Source: Aureimonas sp. SA4125
Lineage (GTDB): Bacteria > Pseudomonadota > Alphaproteobacteria > Rhizobiales > Rhizobiaceae
Assembly (NCBI RefSeq): GCF_019973775.1
Contig: NZ_AP025032.1
Coordinates: forward strand, 1,240,001-1,304,000
Length of the DNA stretch: 64,000 bases
Direction of reading: 5' to 3'
The position numbers and the translations under genes were made by a program. Below the pieces are notes generated by a model that saw only the letters and a list, made by a program, of their open reading frames with translations, did no database searches and had not been told where the DNA came from. The stretch's first letter is position 1. Each line of letters begins with the position of its first letter. Shown in pieces: positions 34,420 to 44,587 of the stretch.

Positions 34420-34690
34420 GTGCCGGCGGGCGGTCTCCGAGCGGGGAATGCGGGCGCCGAGGATCGTGGTGCGACGCCAGCCCTCGATGATGGTCCGGTG
34501 CTCGGCCGGCTGCAGAACAGCTCGCCGTTCAAAAGCTCGCCGCCGAGTCTGGCGTGAAGCGCTCGCCGCCGCCGCTCTCCCAAGGGCTGCCCGGCTCGAC
34601 AGAAGCGGTCTTGGCGCCGACCGCCGTGATCCACTCCCGCGGCGCCTTGGCGACAGGCTCCGGACCCTTGCCCGACCGAACATGCGCCGG
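34420..34690 (-). pseudogene. degenerate IS3-family OrfB fragment
   Basis: Minus-strand frames piece together the IS3 OrfB tail: WITAVGAKTASVEPGSPWES in one frame, LHARLGGELLNGELF in a second and EHRTIIEGWRR in the third. The expected sequence is about AKTAFIEPGSPWENGYCESF, then LRDELLNGEIFYS and IEGWRRHYN. Several frameshifts and the missing front show it is long dead. It fills most of the gap between fbpA and dctM (34010-34885). Confidence 0.65.
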
Positions 34691-34885
34691 ACGGGCCATT
34701 GGGGACGCGATGAGACCAAGCCGCGTCAGCCAGGGCGTGCCAAACCTTGGCGATGCCCCTTCGCACGGCCTAACGCCCGTTCAGATCTCCCGATCTTGAT
34801 CGCTCCGACGACGCCCGGCGGGCGTCATCTCCCTCTTTTTCTGGCCGCCGGCATCGCGACAGCACTCAGTCACCAGAGAACGATC

Positions 34886-36214
34886 CTATCGTCCGGTGAT
34901 GCCGGGGAACATGATCAGCACGGCAAGAGCCAGGATCTGCAGCGCGATGAACGGCAAGAGCGCCCGGAAAATGTCGCCCAGCGAGATATCCGGCGGCGCG
35001 ACGCTCTTCAGGTAGAAGGCCGCAGGGCCGAACGGCGGCGACAGGAACGACACCTGCATGTTCATGCAGAACAGGACGCCGAACCAGACCGGATCGTATC
35101 CGAGCTCAACGATGATCGGCACGAATATCGGCAGTGTCAGCAGCGCGATACCGACCCAGTCGAGGAACATGCCGAGCACGAACAGAATGAGCATCATGAA
35201 CAACAGCACGTAGATCGGCTCGTCCGAGATGCCGATGATCAGCGATGACACAAAGTCGATGCCGCCCATGAGGTTGAACACGCCGACGATCGCGCTGGCG
35301 CCGATGCCGATCCAGACGATCATGCCGACGGTAGCAAGCGTCTGCATGGCGGCGCCGCGCAAGAGCTCGAAGGTGAATTCGCCGCGCACCACGGTCGCCA
35401 GCAGAACGCCACCGACGCCGATGGCCGAGGCTTCGGTGACCGATGCAATGCCGCCGTAGATCGAGCCGAGAACGAAGGTAACGACCAGCAGGGGCATGAT
35501 CAGCCCCTTCAGCAGCGCGATTTTCTCCGCCAGCGGGATGATCTCGGGATCGGGATCCGGCACCACGCCCTTCGTGAAATAGGCCCGGAAAAGGATGTAG
35601 AGAACGTAGAAGCCCGCGAGCATGACGCCCGGAAGGAACGAGGCGGTGAAGAGGTCGCCGATCGAAACGTTGGCCGCAAGGCCATAGACGATCAGGACGA
35701 TGGAGGGGGGGATCATCGTGCCGAGCGCGCCGCCGGCGCAGACGACGCCGATCGCCAGGCTGCGGTCGTAACCGAGGCGCAGCATCTGCGGTAGAGCCAA
35801 GAGGCCCAGCAGAACGATCTCGCCCCCGATGATGCCGCTCATCGCGGCGAGAATCACCGCCACGAAAATGGTCTGGATCGCCACGCCGCCACGCACGCGG
35901 TTGGAAATGAGCTTCATTGCGTCGAAGAGGTCGCGCGCGATGCCGGATCGATCGAGGATCGCGGCCATCAGCACGAACATCGGCACGGAGACGAAGATGA
36001 ATGACGAGACGAAGCTGAAGACACGGCTGGTGATCAGCGGCACGGCCATCGGACCGAACCAGCCGAGCGCGAAGATCAGCGCCACGAGCAGCGTGACAAA
36101 GGCCAGAGGCATGCCGGTCAGGAGCAACCCGAACAGCATGAGGAACATCACCAGCGTACCGTAGCCGATGCCGAGATCTCTGAGGTTGAACCCGAAGTCG
36201 AGGATTTCAGTCAA
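34886..36214 (-). CDS. dctM: TRAP transporter large permease
   Basis: 442 residues, about 12-13 helices. DctM landmarks: LLTGMPLAFVTLLVALIFAL near the start, FVSVPMFVLMAAIL, MSGIIGGEIVLLGLLALPQMLRLGYDRSLAIGVVCAGGALGTMIPPSIVLIVYG and FLSPPFGPAAFYLKSVAPPDISL. Start TTG 36214 follows CAGGAGG by 5 bases and is directly next to the dctQ stop. It forms the Na+-driven channel of the tripartite importer for organic acids. Confidence 0.93.
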   Translation of the reverse strand: MTEILDFGFNLRDLGIGYGTLVMFLMLFGLLLTGMPLAFVTLLVALIFALGWFGPMAVPLITSRVFSFVSSFIFVSVPMFVLMAAILDRSGIARDLFDAMKLISNRVRGGVAIQTIFVAVILAAMSGIIGGEIVLLGLLALPQMLRLGYDRSLAIGVVCAGGALGTMIPPSIVLIVYGLAANVSIGDLFTASFLPGVMLAGFYVLYILFRAYFTKGVVPDPDPEIIPLAEKIALLKGLIMPLLVVTFVLGSIYGGIASVTEASAIGVGGVLLATVVRGEFTFELLRGAAMQTLATVGMIVWIGIGASAIVGVFNLMGGIDFVSSLIIGISDEPIYVLLFMMLILFVLGMFLDWVGIALLTLPIFVPIIVELGYDPVWFGVLFCMNMQVSFLSPPFGPAAFYLKSVAPPDISLGDIFRALLPFIALQILALAVLIMFPGITGR

Positions 36215-36808
36215 TTATGCCTCCTGCCTGGAACCGCGGCGGCGGGCATGATTGACGGCCAGGACGATGAACTGGATGGACAAGACGATCATGACGATCA
36301 GAAGAAACCCCTTCAGCAGAGCGGGCGTTGGCGGATTCCAGGCACTGCCGGTGCCTTCCATGTGGAATGTGCCGTTGGGGTTCCAGAAAGAGGTCGCAAC
36401 CATCAACCAGGAAGCCCAGGCGAAGAACGCCGCTGAAATCGCGCTGATGATGTAGATGATGACGTCAAAGACAACGCGAAGCCGCGGGCCGAGCGCGTCG
36501 TAGATCAAGACGACCCGGATGTGGCTGTCTCGCGCGGCGCAGAACAGGCCGCCGTATATGAAGGCGATGGCGCAGAGGAAGATGCTGGTTTCGTGCACCC
36601 AGTTGGTCGGGCTGTTGAGCACGTAGCGCATGAAGATCTCAAACAAAAGCGCCGCCGCGGACGCGACGATCGCCGCGGCGAAGATGTAGCCGATCCATTC
36701 GATGCCGCGGCCAAGGGCACCGGCCTCCGGGACTGTATCTCCGGTTCCTTCACTGGTCGCGCGGAGGTCGGGATCGTCTCCCTCCACGGCAACGGGGTCA
36801 CGGGTCAT
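36215..36808 (-). CDS. dctQ: TRAP transporter small permease
   Basis: 197 residues with a long polar N-terminus (about 35 residues) and four helices: WIGYIFAAAIVASAAALLFEIFMRYVLNSPTNWVHETSIFLCAIAFIYGG is the classical DctQ signature (R-Y-x-x-N...W-x-x-E). It is between the binding protein and DctM in the usual P-Q-M order. A late loop (SFWNPNGTFHMEGTGSAWNPP) resembles the DctQ proteins paired with mannitol/chloroaromatic-type DctP. Confidence 0.9.
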   Translation of the reverse strand: MTRDPVAVEGDDPDLRATSEGTGDTVPEAGALGRGIEWIGYIFAAAIVASAAALLFEIFMRYVLNSPTNWVHETSIFLCAIAFIYGGLFCAARDSHIRVVLIYDALGPRLRVVFDVIIYIISAISAAFFAWASWLMVATSFWNPNGTFHMEGTGSAWNPPTPALLKGFLLIVMIVLSIQFIVLAVNHARRRGSRQEA

Positions 36809-36883
36809 CGCCGAATCATCCTTCAGGAGAAAAAGGTGCGGGCAGGACCTCTGTCCCGCCCGCCGGTCTCGATCGATCGGGAC

Positions 36884-37909
36884 TTACTGTGCCTCGAGCA
36901 GGCCTTCCTTCTCGAGATAAGCCGTCAGGGTGTCGTACACCTTCCGCGCGCTCTCGGATGCAGCAGCCTGCTTCTCCCACTCGCCGATGGCGATCTTGCG
37001 GAACTTGGCCCGCTCCGCGTCGGACCAGTTATGGATGGTGGCGCCCTGCGCCTTGGCTTCCTCGACCGCCTTGTCGTTCTTCTCGGCCAGCGCCGCGTTC
37101 TGGCGCTGGGCCAGTTCGACGACCGATTCCTCGAGGGTCGTCTTCACGTCCTCGGGCAAGGCGTCCCACTTCTGCTTGTTCATCGAGAACTCGATCAGCG
37201 GCATCGAGTGGAAGCCCGGGAAGACCGGATGCGGGGCGATCTTGTTGAGACCCTGCGCCTGATTGACGTGGAGCACGCTGTAGTCGGCAGCATCGACGAC
37301 GCCCTTGTCGAGGGCGGTGAAGACTTCCGAGGTCGGCAGGTTCACCGGCGAGGCACCCGCAGCCGCGAAGATGTTCTGCACGAGACCTGCGGGGGCGCGC
37401 AGCTTCAGGCCCTTCAGGTCGTCGACGCCTTCGAGCGGAACCTTCGAGACGAAGGCTTCGAGGCCCGGCGTGGTGCCGCCGAAGAAATGCGTGCCATAGG
37501 GCTGGACCAAATCGTTCATCAGCTCCTTGCCGCCGCCTTCATTGAAGAACTTCAGCATTTGCTGCGGATCCGACCATGCACCGACCGGATTGGCAATCAG
37601 GCCGAAAGCCGCGTCCTTGCCGGCAAAATAGGACGTGTCGGTGACGTGGCCGTCAAGAATACCCGCGCCGACTGCGTCGAGGGTTTCCTGGAAGTCGACG
37701 ACGGCGCCCACCGGCAGAAGCTCGATGGACACCTTGCCACCGGTTTCCGCGCTGACGCCGTCGGCCCATTCCTTGTAGAGCTGGTAGTTCGGATCACCGG
37801 AGGGGTCGCTCGACTGGAACTTCAGCGAGACTTCCTGTGCCATCGCGCCCGTGGTCAGGACGGCGAACGCCGCACCGGTCAAAAGGACTTTGAGGAATTT
37901 GTCGAACAA
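36884..37909 (-). CDS. dctP: TRAP transporter periplasmic substrate-binding protein
   Basis: 341 residues with signal peptide MFDKFLKVLLTGAAFAVLTTGAMAQ. DctP features: LKFQSSDPSGDPNYQLYKEWADGVSAETGGKVSIELLPVGAVV, and the ligand-binding Arg in LKLRAPAGLVQNIFAAAGASPVNLPTSEVFTALDKGVVDAADY. A C-terminal helix carries many acidic and basic residues. Binds a carboxylate; the exact ligand is unknown. It leads the dctPQM operon. Upstream lies an IS256-type relic (38085-38546), so its promoter is confined to about 175 bp. Confidence 0.92.
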   Translation of the reverse strand: MFDKFLKVLLTGAAFAVLTTGAMAQEVSLKFQSSDPSGDPNYQLYKEWADGVSAETGGKVSIELLPVGAVVDFQETLDAVGAGILDGHVTDTSYFAGKDAAFGLIANPVGAWSDPQQMLKFFNEGGGKELMNDLVQPYGTHFFGGTTPGLEAFVSKVPLEGVDDLKGLKLRAPAGLVQNIFAAAGASPVNLPTSEVFTALDKGVVDAADYSVLHVNQAQGLNKIAPHPVFPGFHSMPLIEFSMNKQKWDALPEDVKTTLEESVVELAQRQNAALAEKNDKAVEEAKAQGATIHNWSDAERAKFRKIAIGEWEKQAAASESARKVYDTLTAYLEKEGLLEAQ

Positions 37910-38084
37910 GTTACTTCTCCCTTAACATCTTCTTTATCCGCGGATGCCCGCTTTCGCGCCTTCCGGCATGCCGTGGCTGGACGCGCACCATACGACTGTC
38001 GGCTGTCGCGTCAACGCGAAACTCCTGCTTCGCAATCAGAGGGTGCGTTCTGACGTGACATTGACGTGAACGTCTCGATCTTCG

Positions 38085-38546
38085 ACAGGATGAAGGCGGG
38101 ATCGACACGGAGGGCCGAGGCCGCCAGCACCCATTGGCGGGCCGTCGTCGCCGCCATACTCGGCGACGCCGGGCCCGAAGTGCTGGCCTGCATGACCTTC
38201 CCGAAGGAGCATCGCGCCAAGCTCCACACGAACCCGATCGAGCGGCTGAGCGGCGAGATCAAGCGGTGCACCGATGTCCGCCGGGTCGGGCTTCGCCCGC
38301 CCGAGGGCAGGCTCTGGCATCTTCCCGAAAGACGACGCCATCGTCCGCCTCGACGGCGCGCTGCTGCTCGAACAGATCGACGCATGGGCCGTCCAGCGCG
38401 CCCGCGTCCATCACGCTGGAAAGCGTCGGCCAGTCGAGCGATGATCCCCTCATCAGCCTGCCAGCCGCGGCCCGCTGATCAGCCCGGCAGTGCCGGAGAG
38501 CGCGGCGACCAAGGCCGCCAGCTACACCGCTCCTCGGGACATGATC
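38085..38546 (+). pseudogene. remnant of an IS256-type element (3' part)
   Basis: The translated region ACMTFPKEHRAKLHTNPIERLSGEIKRCTDV matches the C-terminal DDE Glu region of the transposase at 44745-45944, followed by a frameshift (LPERRRHRPPR stands where [19 protein letters not shown] is expected). The stretch ends with a right inverted repeat GCCGCCAGCTACACCGCTCC...GGGACATGATC, a diverged copy of the 44588-46009 element end. The 5' two thirds are missing. Confidence 0.75.
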
Positions 38547-38723
38547 CGCGCTGCCCGACATGTATTGCACCGGCGACCGCAGCCCACGACGTGCGCATGA
38601 CGCGGGATGACCTACTCTGTGTCCCAGCAAGCTTGCATTTGCGCTGCGCAACCAGCCGCCCGTTCTATGTTGCGAGAGCGATAGGCGGCAAAATGGGGTC
38701 TCACAGCCTCGAATATGTCGCTA

Positions 38724-40655
38724 TCAGAAGTCTTCCCACTCCGTTGTAGCGGGCGCCGGCGCAGAGTTCGAGCTGACAGTTCTCATCTGTCGAACCGCCG
38801 GCCGAGCAAGGCGAGTCGTTGGCTTGCGGATTGGCGATGCCGCCTGGCGGTTGCCGACTGACCCTCCAGCATGAGTGCGGAATGTCGCGACCATCTCTGC
38901 CAGCGTCTCGGTCTCGTCGTTGAGTGTCTGAGCAGCAGCAGTCGCCTGCTCGACCATTGCAGCGTTCTGTTGCGTAACCTTGTCCATCTGGTCGGCCGCG
39001 ATCGAAACCTCACGCAGACCGATGGCCTGCTCCTTGGCGCTTCGTGCGATCCCGGTGACGACGCTCGACATTTCCCCGACCTGGGCGACGATCTCGGAGA
39101 GTGACTTGCCGGATGCAGTGACGAGTTTCACGCCCTCCTCGACCTGCTTCGATGATGTCGAGATCAGCGTCTTGATCTGTTTTGCTGCTTCGGCAGAGCG
39201 TTGGGCAAGGCCGCGAACCTCCTGCGCGACGACCGCGAAACCACGACCGGCTTCGCCCGCACGTGCTGCCTCGACGCCGGCATTGAGGGCGAGGAGGTTG
39301 GTTTGGAAGGCTATTTCGTCGATGACGCCGATAATCTTGCCGATCTCTTCGGACGAGTTCTCGATTTCGGCCATCGCTGCAACAGCCTGCCCAACGATCT
39401 CTCCGCCCTTTTCCGCATTCTTTTGCGCGGAAACTGCTGCCAACTGAGCGCGGACAGCACCCTCGGCCGTCTGGTTGACGCCTGTTGTGACCTCCGAAAG
39501 GGCGGCGACCGTCTCTTCGAGACTGGCCGCTTGTTGCTCGGTACGCTGTGCAAGATCATTGGAGGCCACTGTGATCTCGGCAAGGCCGGTGCGGATCGTG
39601 GAGATGCCGGTCACGACGGAGCCGATGGCATCTTCCAGCTTGCCGACGCTGTCGTTGAATTTCACCCGGATCGGCTCGAATTCAGGCGCGACGGCGGCGT
39701 CCATTCGCGTGGTCAGGTCGCCATCAGCGAGCTTGTCGAAACCGTTCTCGACGCAGTTGACGAAGCTGCGCAGGTCCACGTCCTTTGCGTTGTCGATCGC
39801 GGCCTGGCGTTCGCGCAAGGTGACCTGTGCCTGTTCAGCTGCCGAGGCGACGCCGGCCAGACGCATATTCTCATGTGCGGCTTCTTTGAATACCTGCACG
39901 GCCGTTGCCATTTCGCCGATCTCGTCGCGACGCGTCCGGCCGTCGATCTCGACTCCGATCCTGCCAGCCGCGAGGTCGCCCATTCGCCCCTGCAGGCGGG
40001 CGAGGGGGCCAGTGATACCTTTGGCGACGATGAGCATGGCGAGAATCGTCGCGACTGCTGCGGCCGCTATGGCGCCGAGGATGATCATCCACGAGGCGCG
40101 AGCCGAAGACTCGGTGAGTTCATTCGACAGGATGTCAATTTCAGCACTCATAGCACTATTCAATGTTGCGACCGCAAGTATGAATTTTGCAATCTCAGCG
40201 TCGGCCTTCTCCATCAGTACTGCAGCGTTGACAGTGCTGCCGGCGTCGCTAGTCGCCATCGCTGCCTCACTTATCTTCAGTCCGTCGGCGAAGGTAGTGC
40301 GCAGATTCTCGATGTCCGCTCGTCTGCCAGGCATCAGGGCCCCCGCCCGAGTGAGTAGATCCTGCACGGCAGCAAACGCAGCGCGGGCGGCCCCGAGACT
40401 TTCCAATCCAGCGGCGCTGCCGTTTTCAGCCGCGATGTTCTTATAGCTCGAGTAGCCCATGCGATTGGCCTCGCGTCCAGTCCGCGAAAGGGAAAGAGCC
40501 GCCTTCTCCGCATCGATCATCACGGAGTACGCACTATCGATTCTGCTGACAGTCGCGCTTGCAATATAAGCCACGACAATGCCGACGATGCCGAGCGAAA
40601 TGACGATGAAAGCGATCTTTGACCGGATTCGGACGTTCTCGAGAAAATACTTCAT
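38724..40655 (-). CDS. methyl-accepting chemotaxis protein 1
   Basis: 643 residues. TM1 about 12-34, periplasmic domain about 35-188 (helical, small), TM2 about 189-212, HAMP about 213-266, a second HAMP-like segment about 300-350, then the signalling domain with hairpin tip [52 protein letters not shown]. Methylation regions flank it. The protein ends in TEWEDF, an xWExF-type tail like the E. coli NWETF pentapeptide that tethers CheR/CheB. The signalling part is nearly the same as in MCP 2 (51413-53356), in opposite orientation. The ligand is unknown. Confidence 0.93.
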   Translation of the reverse strand: MKYFLENVRIRSKIAFIVISLGIVGIVVAYIASATVSRIDSAYSVMIDAEKAALSLSRTGREANRMGYSSYKNIAAENGSAAGLESLGAARAAFAAVQDLLTRAGALMPGRRADIENLRTTFADGLKISEAAMATSDAGSTVNAAVLMEKADAEIAKFILAVATLNSAMSAEIDILSNELTESSARASWMIILGAIAAAAVATILAMLIVAKGITGPLARLQGRMGDLAAGRIGVEIDGRTRRDEIGEMATAVQVFKEAAHENMRLAGVASAAEQAQVTLRERQAAIDNAKDVDLRSFVNCVENGFDKLADGDLTTRMDAAVAPEFEPIRVKFNDSVGKLEDAIGSVVTGISTIRTGLAEITVASNDLAQRTEQQAASLEETVAALSEVTTGVNQTAEGAVRAQLAAVSAQKNAEKGGEIVGQAVAAMAEIENSSEEIGKIIGVIDEIAFQTNLLALNAGVEAARAGEAGRGFAVVAQEVRGLAQRSAEAAKQIKTLISTSSKQVEEGVKLVTASGKSLSEIVAQVGEMSSVVTGIARSAKEQAIGLREVSIAADQMDKVTQQNAAMVEQATAAAQTLNDETETLAEMVATFRTHAGGSVGNRQAASPIRKPTTRLARPAVRQMRTVSSNSAPAPATTEWEDF

Positions 40656-40744
40656 CGCCAGCGTGCCCTTGATTTATTTATAACAATAAATAGTCATCGA
40701 TCCTTTCAGAGGTGGGAAAAATCAGCGACTAGAATTGGGGCTGG

Positions 40745-40998
40745 GGCTTATACGTAGGCGGGCTTTGGTGCGTCACCGAACATCTTCGAGACGGCAAGGG
40801 GCGTCCGTCGTGGATGTAAGGTGGCGGCGAAGGCGGGCGCGACGCTCCGGCCGAGTGCGGAATGGGGACGGGCAGTGTCGTAATCGATCTGCCATTCGGC
40901 CAGCATCGCTCGCGCCTGGTGCAGCGACGAGAAGTGCGTATCATTCAAAAACTTGTCGCGTAGCCGGCCGTTGAATTTCTCGATGAAGGCGCTCTGCC
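40745..40998 (-). pseudogene. IS3-family OrfB C-terminal fragment
   Basis: The minus strand encodes FIEKFNGRLRDKFLNDTHFSSLHQARAMLAEWQIDYDTARPHSALGRSVAPAFAATL, the end of an IS3-type integrase including the last catalytic Glu region (FIEKFNGRLRD). Everything upstream is absent, replaced at about 41000 by unrelated sequence. It is distinct from the intact IS3 element at 46.5-47.8 kb. Confidence 0.75.
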
Positions 40999-41290
40999 TA
41001 CATCGTAGGCACTCGTCCCTCTGATCGGCGGCATGCAGGGCAAGGGTCCTACCCGACGCCGGCAGCAACCCCGCCGCCTTCAAGATCGGCGGGGCTGTCT
41101 GATTATTCGAGATCTGCGACTTTGTCCTCGACGTCGTCCTCATCTTGCGGGACATCCTCGCCTTCGACCTCATCAGAAGCATCGTCGTCCGGCGCGGTCG
41201 TCTTGTCGTAGGCCGGGTCATCGGCGTGCTTGATGTCTTCAAGATCGTTCGAGATTGGGCTTGCACCTGGAATGTTCGTAAGCGTCGTCC

Positions 41291-42823
41291 TCAAGCCACG
41301 TCGGCGAGCGCGTCCGTGGGCCTAAACTGCCATGGCATGAGATCATCGATGCCGCTGTTGGGATGGCCCTTTACGATCAGCGTGATGACGGCGGTCATGT
41401 AGGCCTGTGGATCGACGCCGTTGAGCTTGCAGGTTTCGATCAGCGAAGCGATGACGGCCCAGTGGCCGGCCCCGCCGTCGGAGCCTGCGAACAGGGCGTT
41501 CTTACGGGTCAGGGCCAGCGGGCGGATCGAGCGCTCGACGGTGTTGTTGTCGATTTCCACACGGCCGTCGCCTGTAAAGAGGCAAAGGCCTTCCCAACGT
41601 GAGAGCGTGTAGCGGATCGCCTCGGCGAGCTTGGTCTTCTGGCTGATGAGCGCGAGCTTCTCGCGCAGGAATAGCTCGATCGCGTCGAGGACGGGCCTCG
41701 TTCTTTCCTGGCGTGCGTGACGGCGGACCTCGGCCGGTCGTCCCCGGATCTCGGTCTCGATCCGGTAGAGCGCAGCGATGCGCTCCAGCATCTCGGCCGC
41801 GATCGGTGCGGGGCCGGCGGCGGCGAGTTCGTAGAACCGTCGGCGGACATGCGCCCAACAGAAGGCGAGCCGGACATCCCCTTTCTCGGCCAGCACCTTG
41901 TAGCCGCCATAGCCGTCGACCTGGAGGATGCCGGCAAACCCCTTGAGATGGGCGATGGGCCGCTCGGCCTTGCGGTCGGGCGCATAGACATAGGCAACGG
42001 CGGGCGGGTCGCCGCCCTGCCATGGCCGATCGTCCCGGGCATAGGCGAAGAGCTGCCCGGTCTTTGTCCGGCCGCGACCGGGATCGAGCACCGGCGCCGT
42101 GGTCTCGTCAGCAAATAATTTCGATGATGCCTTGAGGTGGCCCAACAGCCGCTCGTGGATGGGACGCAGCAGGAAGGCAGCTCGACCGACCCAGTCGGCG
42201 AGCGTCGAGCGGTCGAGATGGACGCCCTGGCGGGCGTAAATCTGCGCCTGGCGATAGAGCGGCAGATGGTCGGCAAATTTGGAGACGAGGACGTGGGCGA
42301 CGGTAGCCTCGGTGGGCATGCCGCCCTCGATCAGCCGTGCCGGCGCCGGCGCCTGGACGACAACGCCCTCGCAGGCCCGGCAGCCATAGCGGGGCCGACG
42401 GGTGACGAGCACCCGGAACTGGGCCGGCACGATGTCGAGCCGCTCGGCGACGTCCTCGCCGATGACATGCAGGGCATGGCGGCAGCACGGGCAGGCCTTG
42501 TCCTCGATGTCGACGACCATCTCGATCCGAGGCAGGTGGGCAGGCAGCGAGCCTCGATTTGCCCGGCGCTTGGCGGCGCGCTCTGTCCGAACGTCCGGAG
42601 CCGCGGCCTCTGCGGCCGCCTCGTCATCGGCTGCGGCCTGCTCGACCTCTTCGAGGCCCAGCAGAAGCTGATCTTCCGGCAGCGTCTCGGCCCGGCGTCC
42701 GAAGCGGTGGCGCTGCAATTCCTTGATGATTTGCTCGAGACGTTCAGCCCGCAGACGCTCGGTGATCAGCATCGCCTTGAGCGTGCCGGGATCGTCGGGA
42801 AGCGTGTCGGCAGCGGGTGTCAT
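41291..42823 (-). CDS. tnpC: IS66 transposase TnpC
   Basis: 510 residues. N-terminal leucine-zipper-like region (ERLRAERLEQIIKELQRHRFGRRAETL), zinc-binding part with CPCCRHALHVIGEDV and YGCRACEG, then the DDE core: LFADETTAPVLDPGRGRTKTGQLFAYARD (Asp), GILQVDGYGGYKVL (Asp) and RVEIDNNTVERSIRPLALTRKNALFAGSDGG (Glu). A C-terminal TnpC tail (NGVDPQAYMTAVI) follows. Full length and no frameshift. Confidence 0.95.
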   Translation of the reverse strand: MTPAADTLPDDPGTLKAMLITERLRAERLEQIIKELQRHRFGRRAETLPEDQLLLGLEEVEQAAADDEAAAEAAAPDVRTERAAKRRANRGSLPAHLPRIEMVVDIEDKACPCCRHALHVIGEDVAERLDIVPAQFRVLVTRRPRYGCRACEGVVVQAPAPARLIEGGMPTEATVAHVLVSKFADHLPLYRQAQIYARQGVHLDRSTLADWVGRAAFLLRPIHERLLGHLKASSKLFADETTAPVLDPGRGRTKTGQLFAYARDDRPWQGGDPPAVAYVYAPDRKAERPIAHLKGFAGILQVDGYGGYKVLAEKGDVRLAFCWAHVRRRFYELAAAGPAPIAAEMLERIAALYRIETEIRGRPAEVRRHARQERTRPVLDAIELFLREKLALISQKTKLAEAIRYTLSRWEGLCLFTGDGRVEIDNNTVERSIRPLALTRKNALFAGSDGGAGHWAVIASLIETCKLNGVDPQAYMTAVITLIVKGHPNSGIDDLMPWQFRPTDALADVA

Positions 42824-42880
42824 GCCAGAAGTGAATCACCTCCCAACGCCTGCGGCAACAGGCTTTTGTGTCCCCAGAGG

Positions 42881-43246
42881 TCAGCCTGATGACGACGGGA
42901 CGCGGCTGGTCTGGACCTCGTGGACTCGGCGCCAGTCGAGGCCTTCGAGCAGCGCCGATAGCTGCGCCGCGGTCAGGTGCATGACGCTGTCCTGGGCCTT
43001 CGGCCAGCGGAACTGGCCGTCCTCCAGCCGCTTGGCGACCAGCACCACGCCGGTGCCGTCCCAGAATACCAGCTTGATCCGGTCGGCCCGCTTGGCCCGG
43101 AAGACGTAGACCGTGCCCGAGAATGGATCGGCGCCCATCGTCTCGCGCACCAGCGCCGCCAGTCCTTCCGCGCCCTTGCGGAAGTCGACGGGCTTGGTTG
43201 CCACCATCACCCGGACCGCGCCCGTCGGCCCGATCACGAACCACAC
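42881..43246 (-). CDS. tnpB: IS66 accessory protein TnpB
   Basis: 121 residues. Characteristic IS66 Orf2 pattern: VRVMVATKPVDFRKGAEGLAALVRETMGADPFSGTVYVFRAKRADRIKLVFWDGTGVVLVAKRLEDGQFRW. The start lies within the end of tnpA (13-bp overlap), which suggests coupled translation. Needed with TnpA for transposition of IS66 elements; molecular function not established. Confidence 0.93.
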   Translation of the reverse strand: MWFVIGPTGAVRVMVATKPVDFRKGAEGLAALVRETMGADPFSGTVYVFRAKRADRIKLVFWDGTGVVLVAKRLEDGQFRWPKAQDSVMHLTAAQLSALLEGLDWRRVHEVQTSRVPSSSG

Positions 43247-43668
43247 TTCAGCGCCGAGATCACCGCCGCTATCGTCGTTGGGCTCGCGTCGGGGCCAATG
43301 CGAACAACGACGCCACAGAGCTCCAGTTCGATCCCGCCGCCGCTTCGAGCCGCAGCCCGCTTGCGGCGCGGCGGCTTCGGCGAATTGTGCGGCACGACAC
43401 TCGAGGGCGGTTCGACGATGACGGGCACGAAAGCCGGCGAGGCCGCCGAGCCCGCATCGAACACACGGCGTGCCTCACGCCGCCACCCAAAAATCTGCTG
43501 CGGCAATAGCCCGTGCCGACGGGCCACTTCCGAAACCGCCGCGCCTGACACCAAGGTCTCCTCCAGGATCCGTGCCTTGTCGTCCGCCGACCAGCGACGC
43601 CGTCCCCCAGCCCCGTTGATCACCTCGACCCGGCGCATCGGCTTAAGCGTAATGTCAAATCCAGACAC
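43234..43668 (-). CDS. tnpA: IS66 accessory protein TnpA
   Basis: 144 residues. Helix-turn-helix of the Orf1 type: RRRWSADDKARILEETLVSGAAVSEVARRHGLLPQQIFGWRREAR, then a basic low-complexity linker (PKPPRRKRAAARSGGG). First gene of the IS66 trio, 76 bp from the element end. Confidence 0.92.
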   Translation of the reverse strand: MSGFDITLKPMRRVEVINGAGGRRRWSADDKARILEETLVSGAAVSEVARRHGLLPQQIFGWRREARRVFDAGSAASPAFVPVIVEPPSSVVPHNSPKPPRRKRAAARSGGGIELELCGVVVRIGPDASPTTIAAVISALKCGS

Positions 43669-43918
43669 AGAACGATCCTCTTCAAGATCGTCAGACTCGC
43701 CTGTCAGGCCACAGCGCGAAAGGTGGAGCCGGGATGACGCTTACGAATGTTCGACATGTCGTCCTCCTCGTGAGTTCCGCAAGGAAGCTCCCATGGGCCG
43801 TCATCGTTCCCGTGCGGTGGCGAGCTTTCTGCGTGGCCTTGATTGAAGATGGGCCTCAATCGTTCCGTGGATCCGGAAGTGTCAAGGCACGCGGAAGCCT
43901 GGCTTCCGTCGAACGATA

Positions 43919-44097
43919 AAAATGGACAAGCCAGCGCCGGCAATAAACCGGTGCTCCTTGCGTCTGGACCGCTGAGCGTCATCGGGCAACACCCGATGGA
44001 AGCTGCGCGGATGAATTGCCGCGACGACCGCAGCCAGCGACGTGCGTACGACGCTCTATGATGTGCTCCGCATGCTAGTGCAGGCCCGTGGCCGCAG
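43919..44097 (+). repeat. dispersed repeat, copy A (about 180 bp)
   Basis: It starts with a hairpin (AGCGCCGG - 7 bases - CCGGTGCT, 43932-43954), followed by GGACCGCTGAG and a tail containing CGACCGCAGCCAGCGACGTG and GACGCTCTATGATGTGCTC. Copy B at 48365-48545 has the same order of parts at moderate identity. Shorter relatives of the tail occur near 38570-38640 and 48565-48620. Not coding in any convincing frame. Confidence 0.55.
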
Positions 44098-44587
44098 CTT
44101 CCAACTGGACCGGGAACGACAAAAACTCATCGAAAGCCGGCGACTTCCGATAGCGCCGCAGCGCGATGAAACAGAACTGAGGGTCAGGTGTCTCCTCGAC
44201 CTCCGACAGACCGAACCACGACAGCGCACTGGCCCTCAAACAAGGCCGCACCGAAGTCTCGCTCTGTCAGGGCCCGTAACGCCGCGAGAACTGCCGCAAC
44301 TGGATTTCACACCGATTGTTCCCCTGCAACAATGACGGCAGAGAACGTGCTTCGCCGAATTTGCTCCCCCTTGGACACGACCAGTTCGACAGCCTCGGCG
44401 ACGCTGATCTTCCGGTTGTTGAACCGACGTTCAAGAGGCGTCTCTTTCGCAGTACCCGGTGACACCAACCTGACGTGTCGCACGTTCGCCTCCTCATAGC
44501 GCCTCAACGAATGGAGCTGGGCGGCCCGGGCGGCGGTCAGTTCAACGAGGTCCTCAAGGCGACCTCGTGCGCCAGCCAGGTCTTTCA

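Larger units (their letters stand above)
41278..43744 (-). mobile_element. IS66-family insertion sequence (2467 bp)
   Basis: Both ends begin GTAAGCGTC, the usual IS66 terminus. Flanked by an 8-bp target duplication GAATGTTC (41270-41277 and 43745-43752). Contains tnpA, tnpB and tnpC in order on the minus strand. Complete in structure. Confidence 0.96.
41103..43757 (-). pseudogene. 59-residue acidic protein gene split by IS66
   Basis: Removing the IS66 element and one 8-bp duplication joins 43757-43745 to 41269-41103: 13 + 167 = 180 bases, 60 codons including stop. The rebuilt protein starts MSNIPGASPISNDLED and continues as a very acidic tail (many Asp/Glu: DDDASDEVEGEDVPQDEDDVEDKV). The original ATG (43757) has a strong GAGGAGG 6 bases upstream. 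No family is recognised. The insertion falls after the fourth codon, so the gene is inactive unless the element is excised precisely. Confidence 0.75.
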
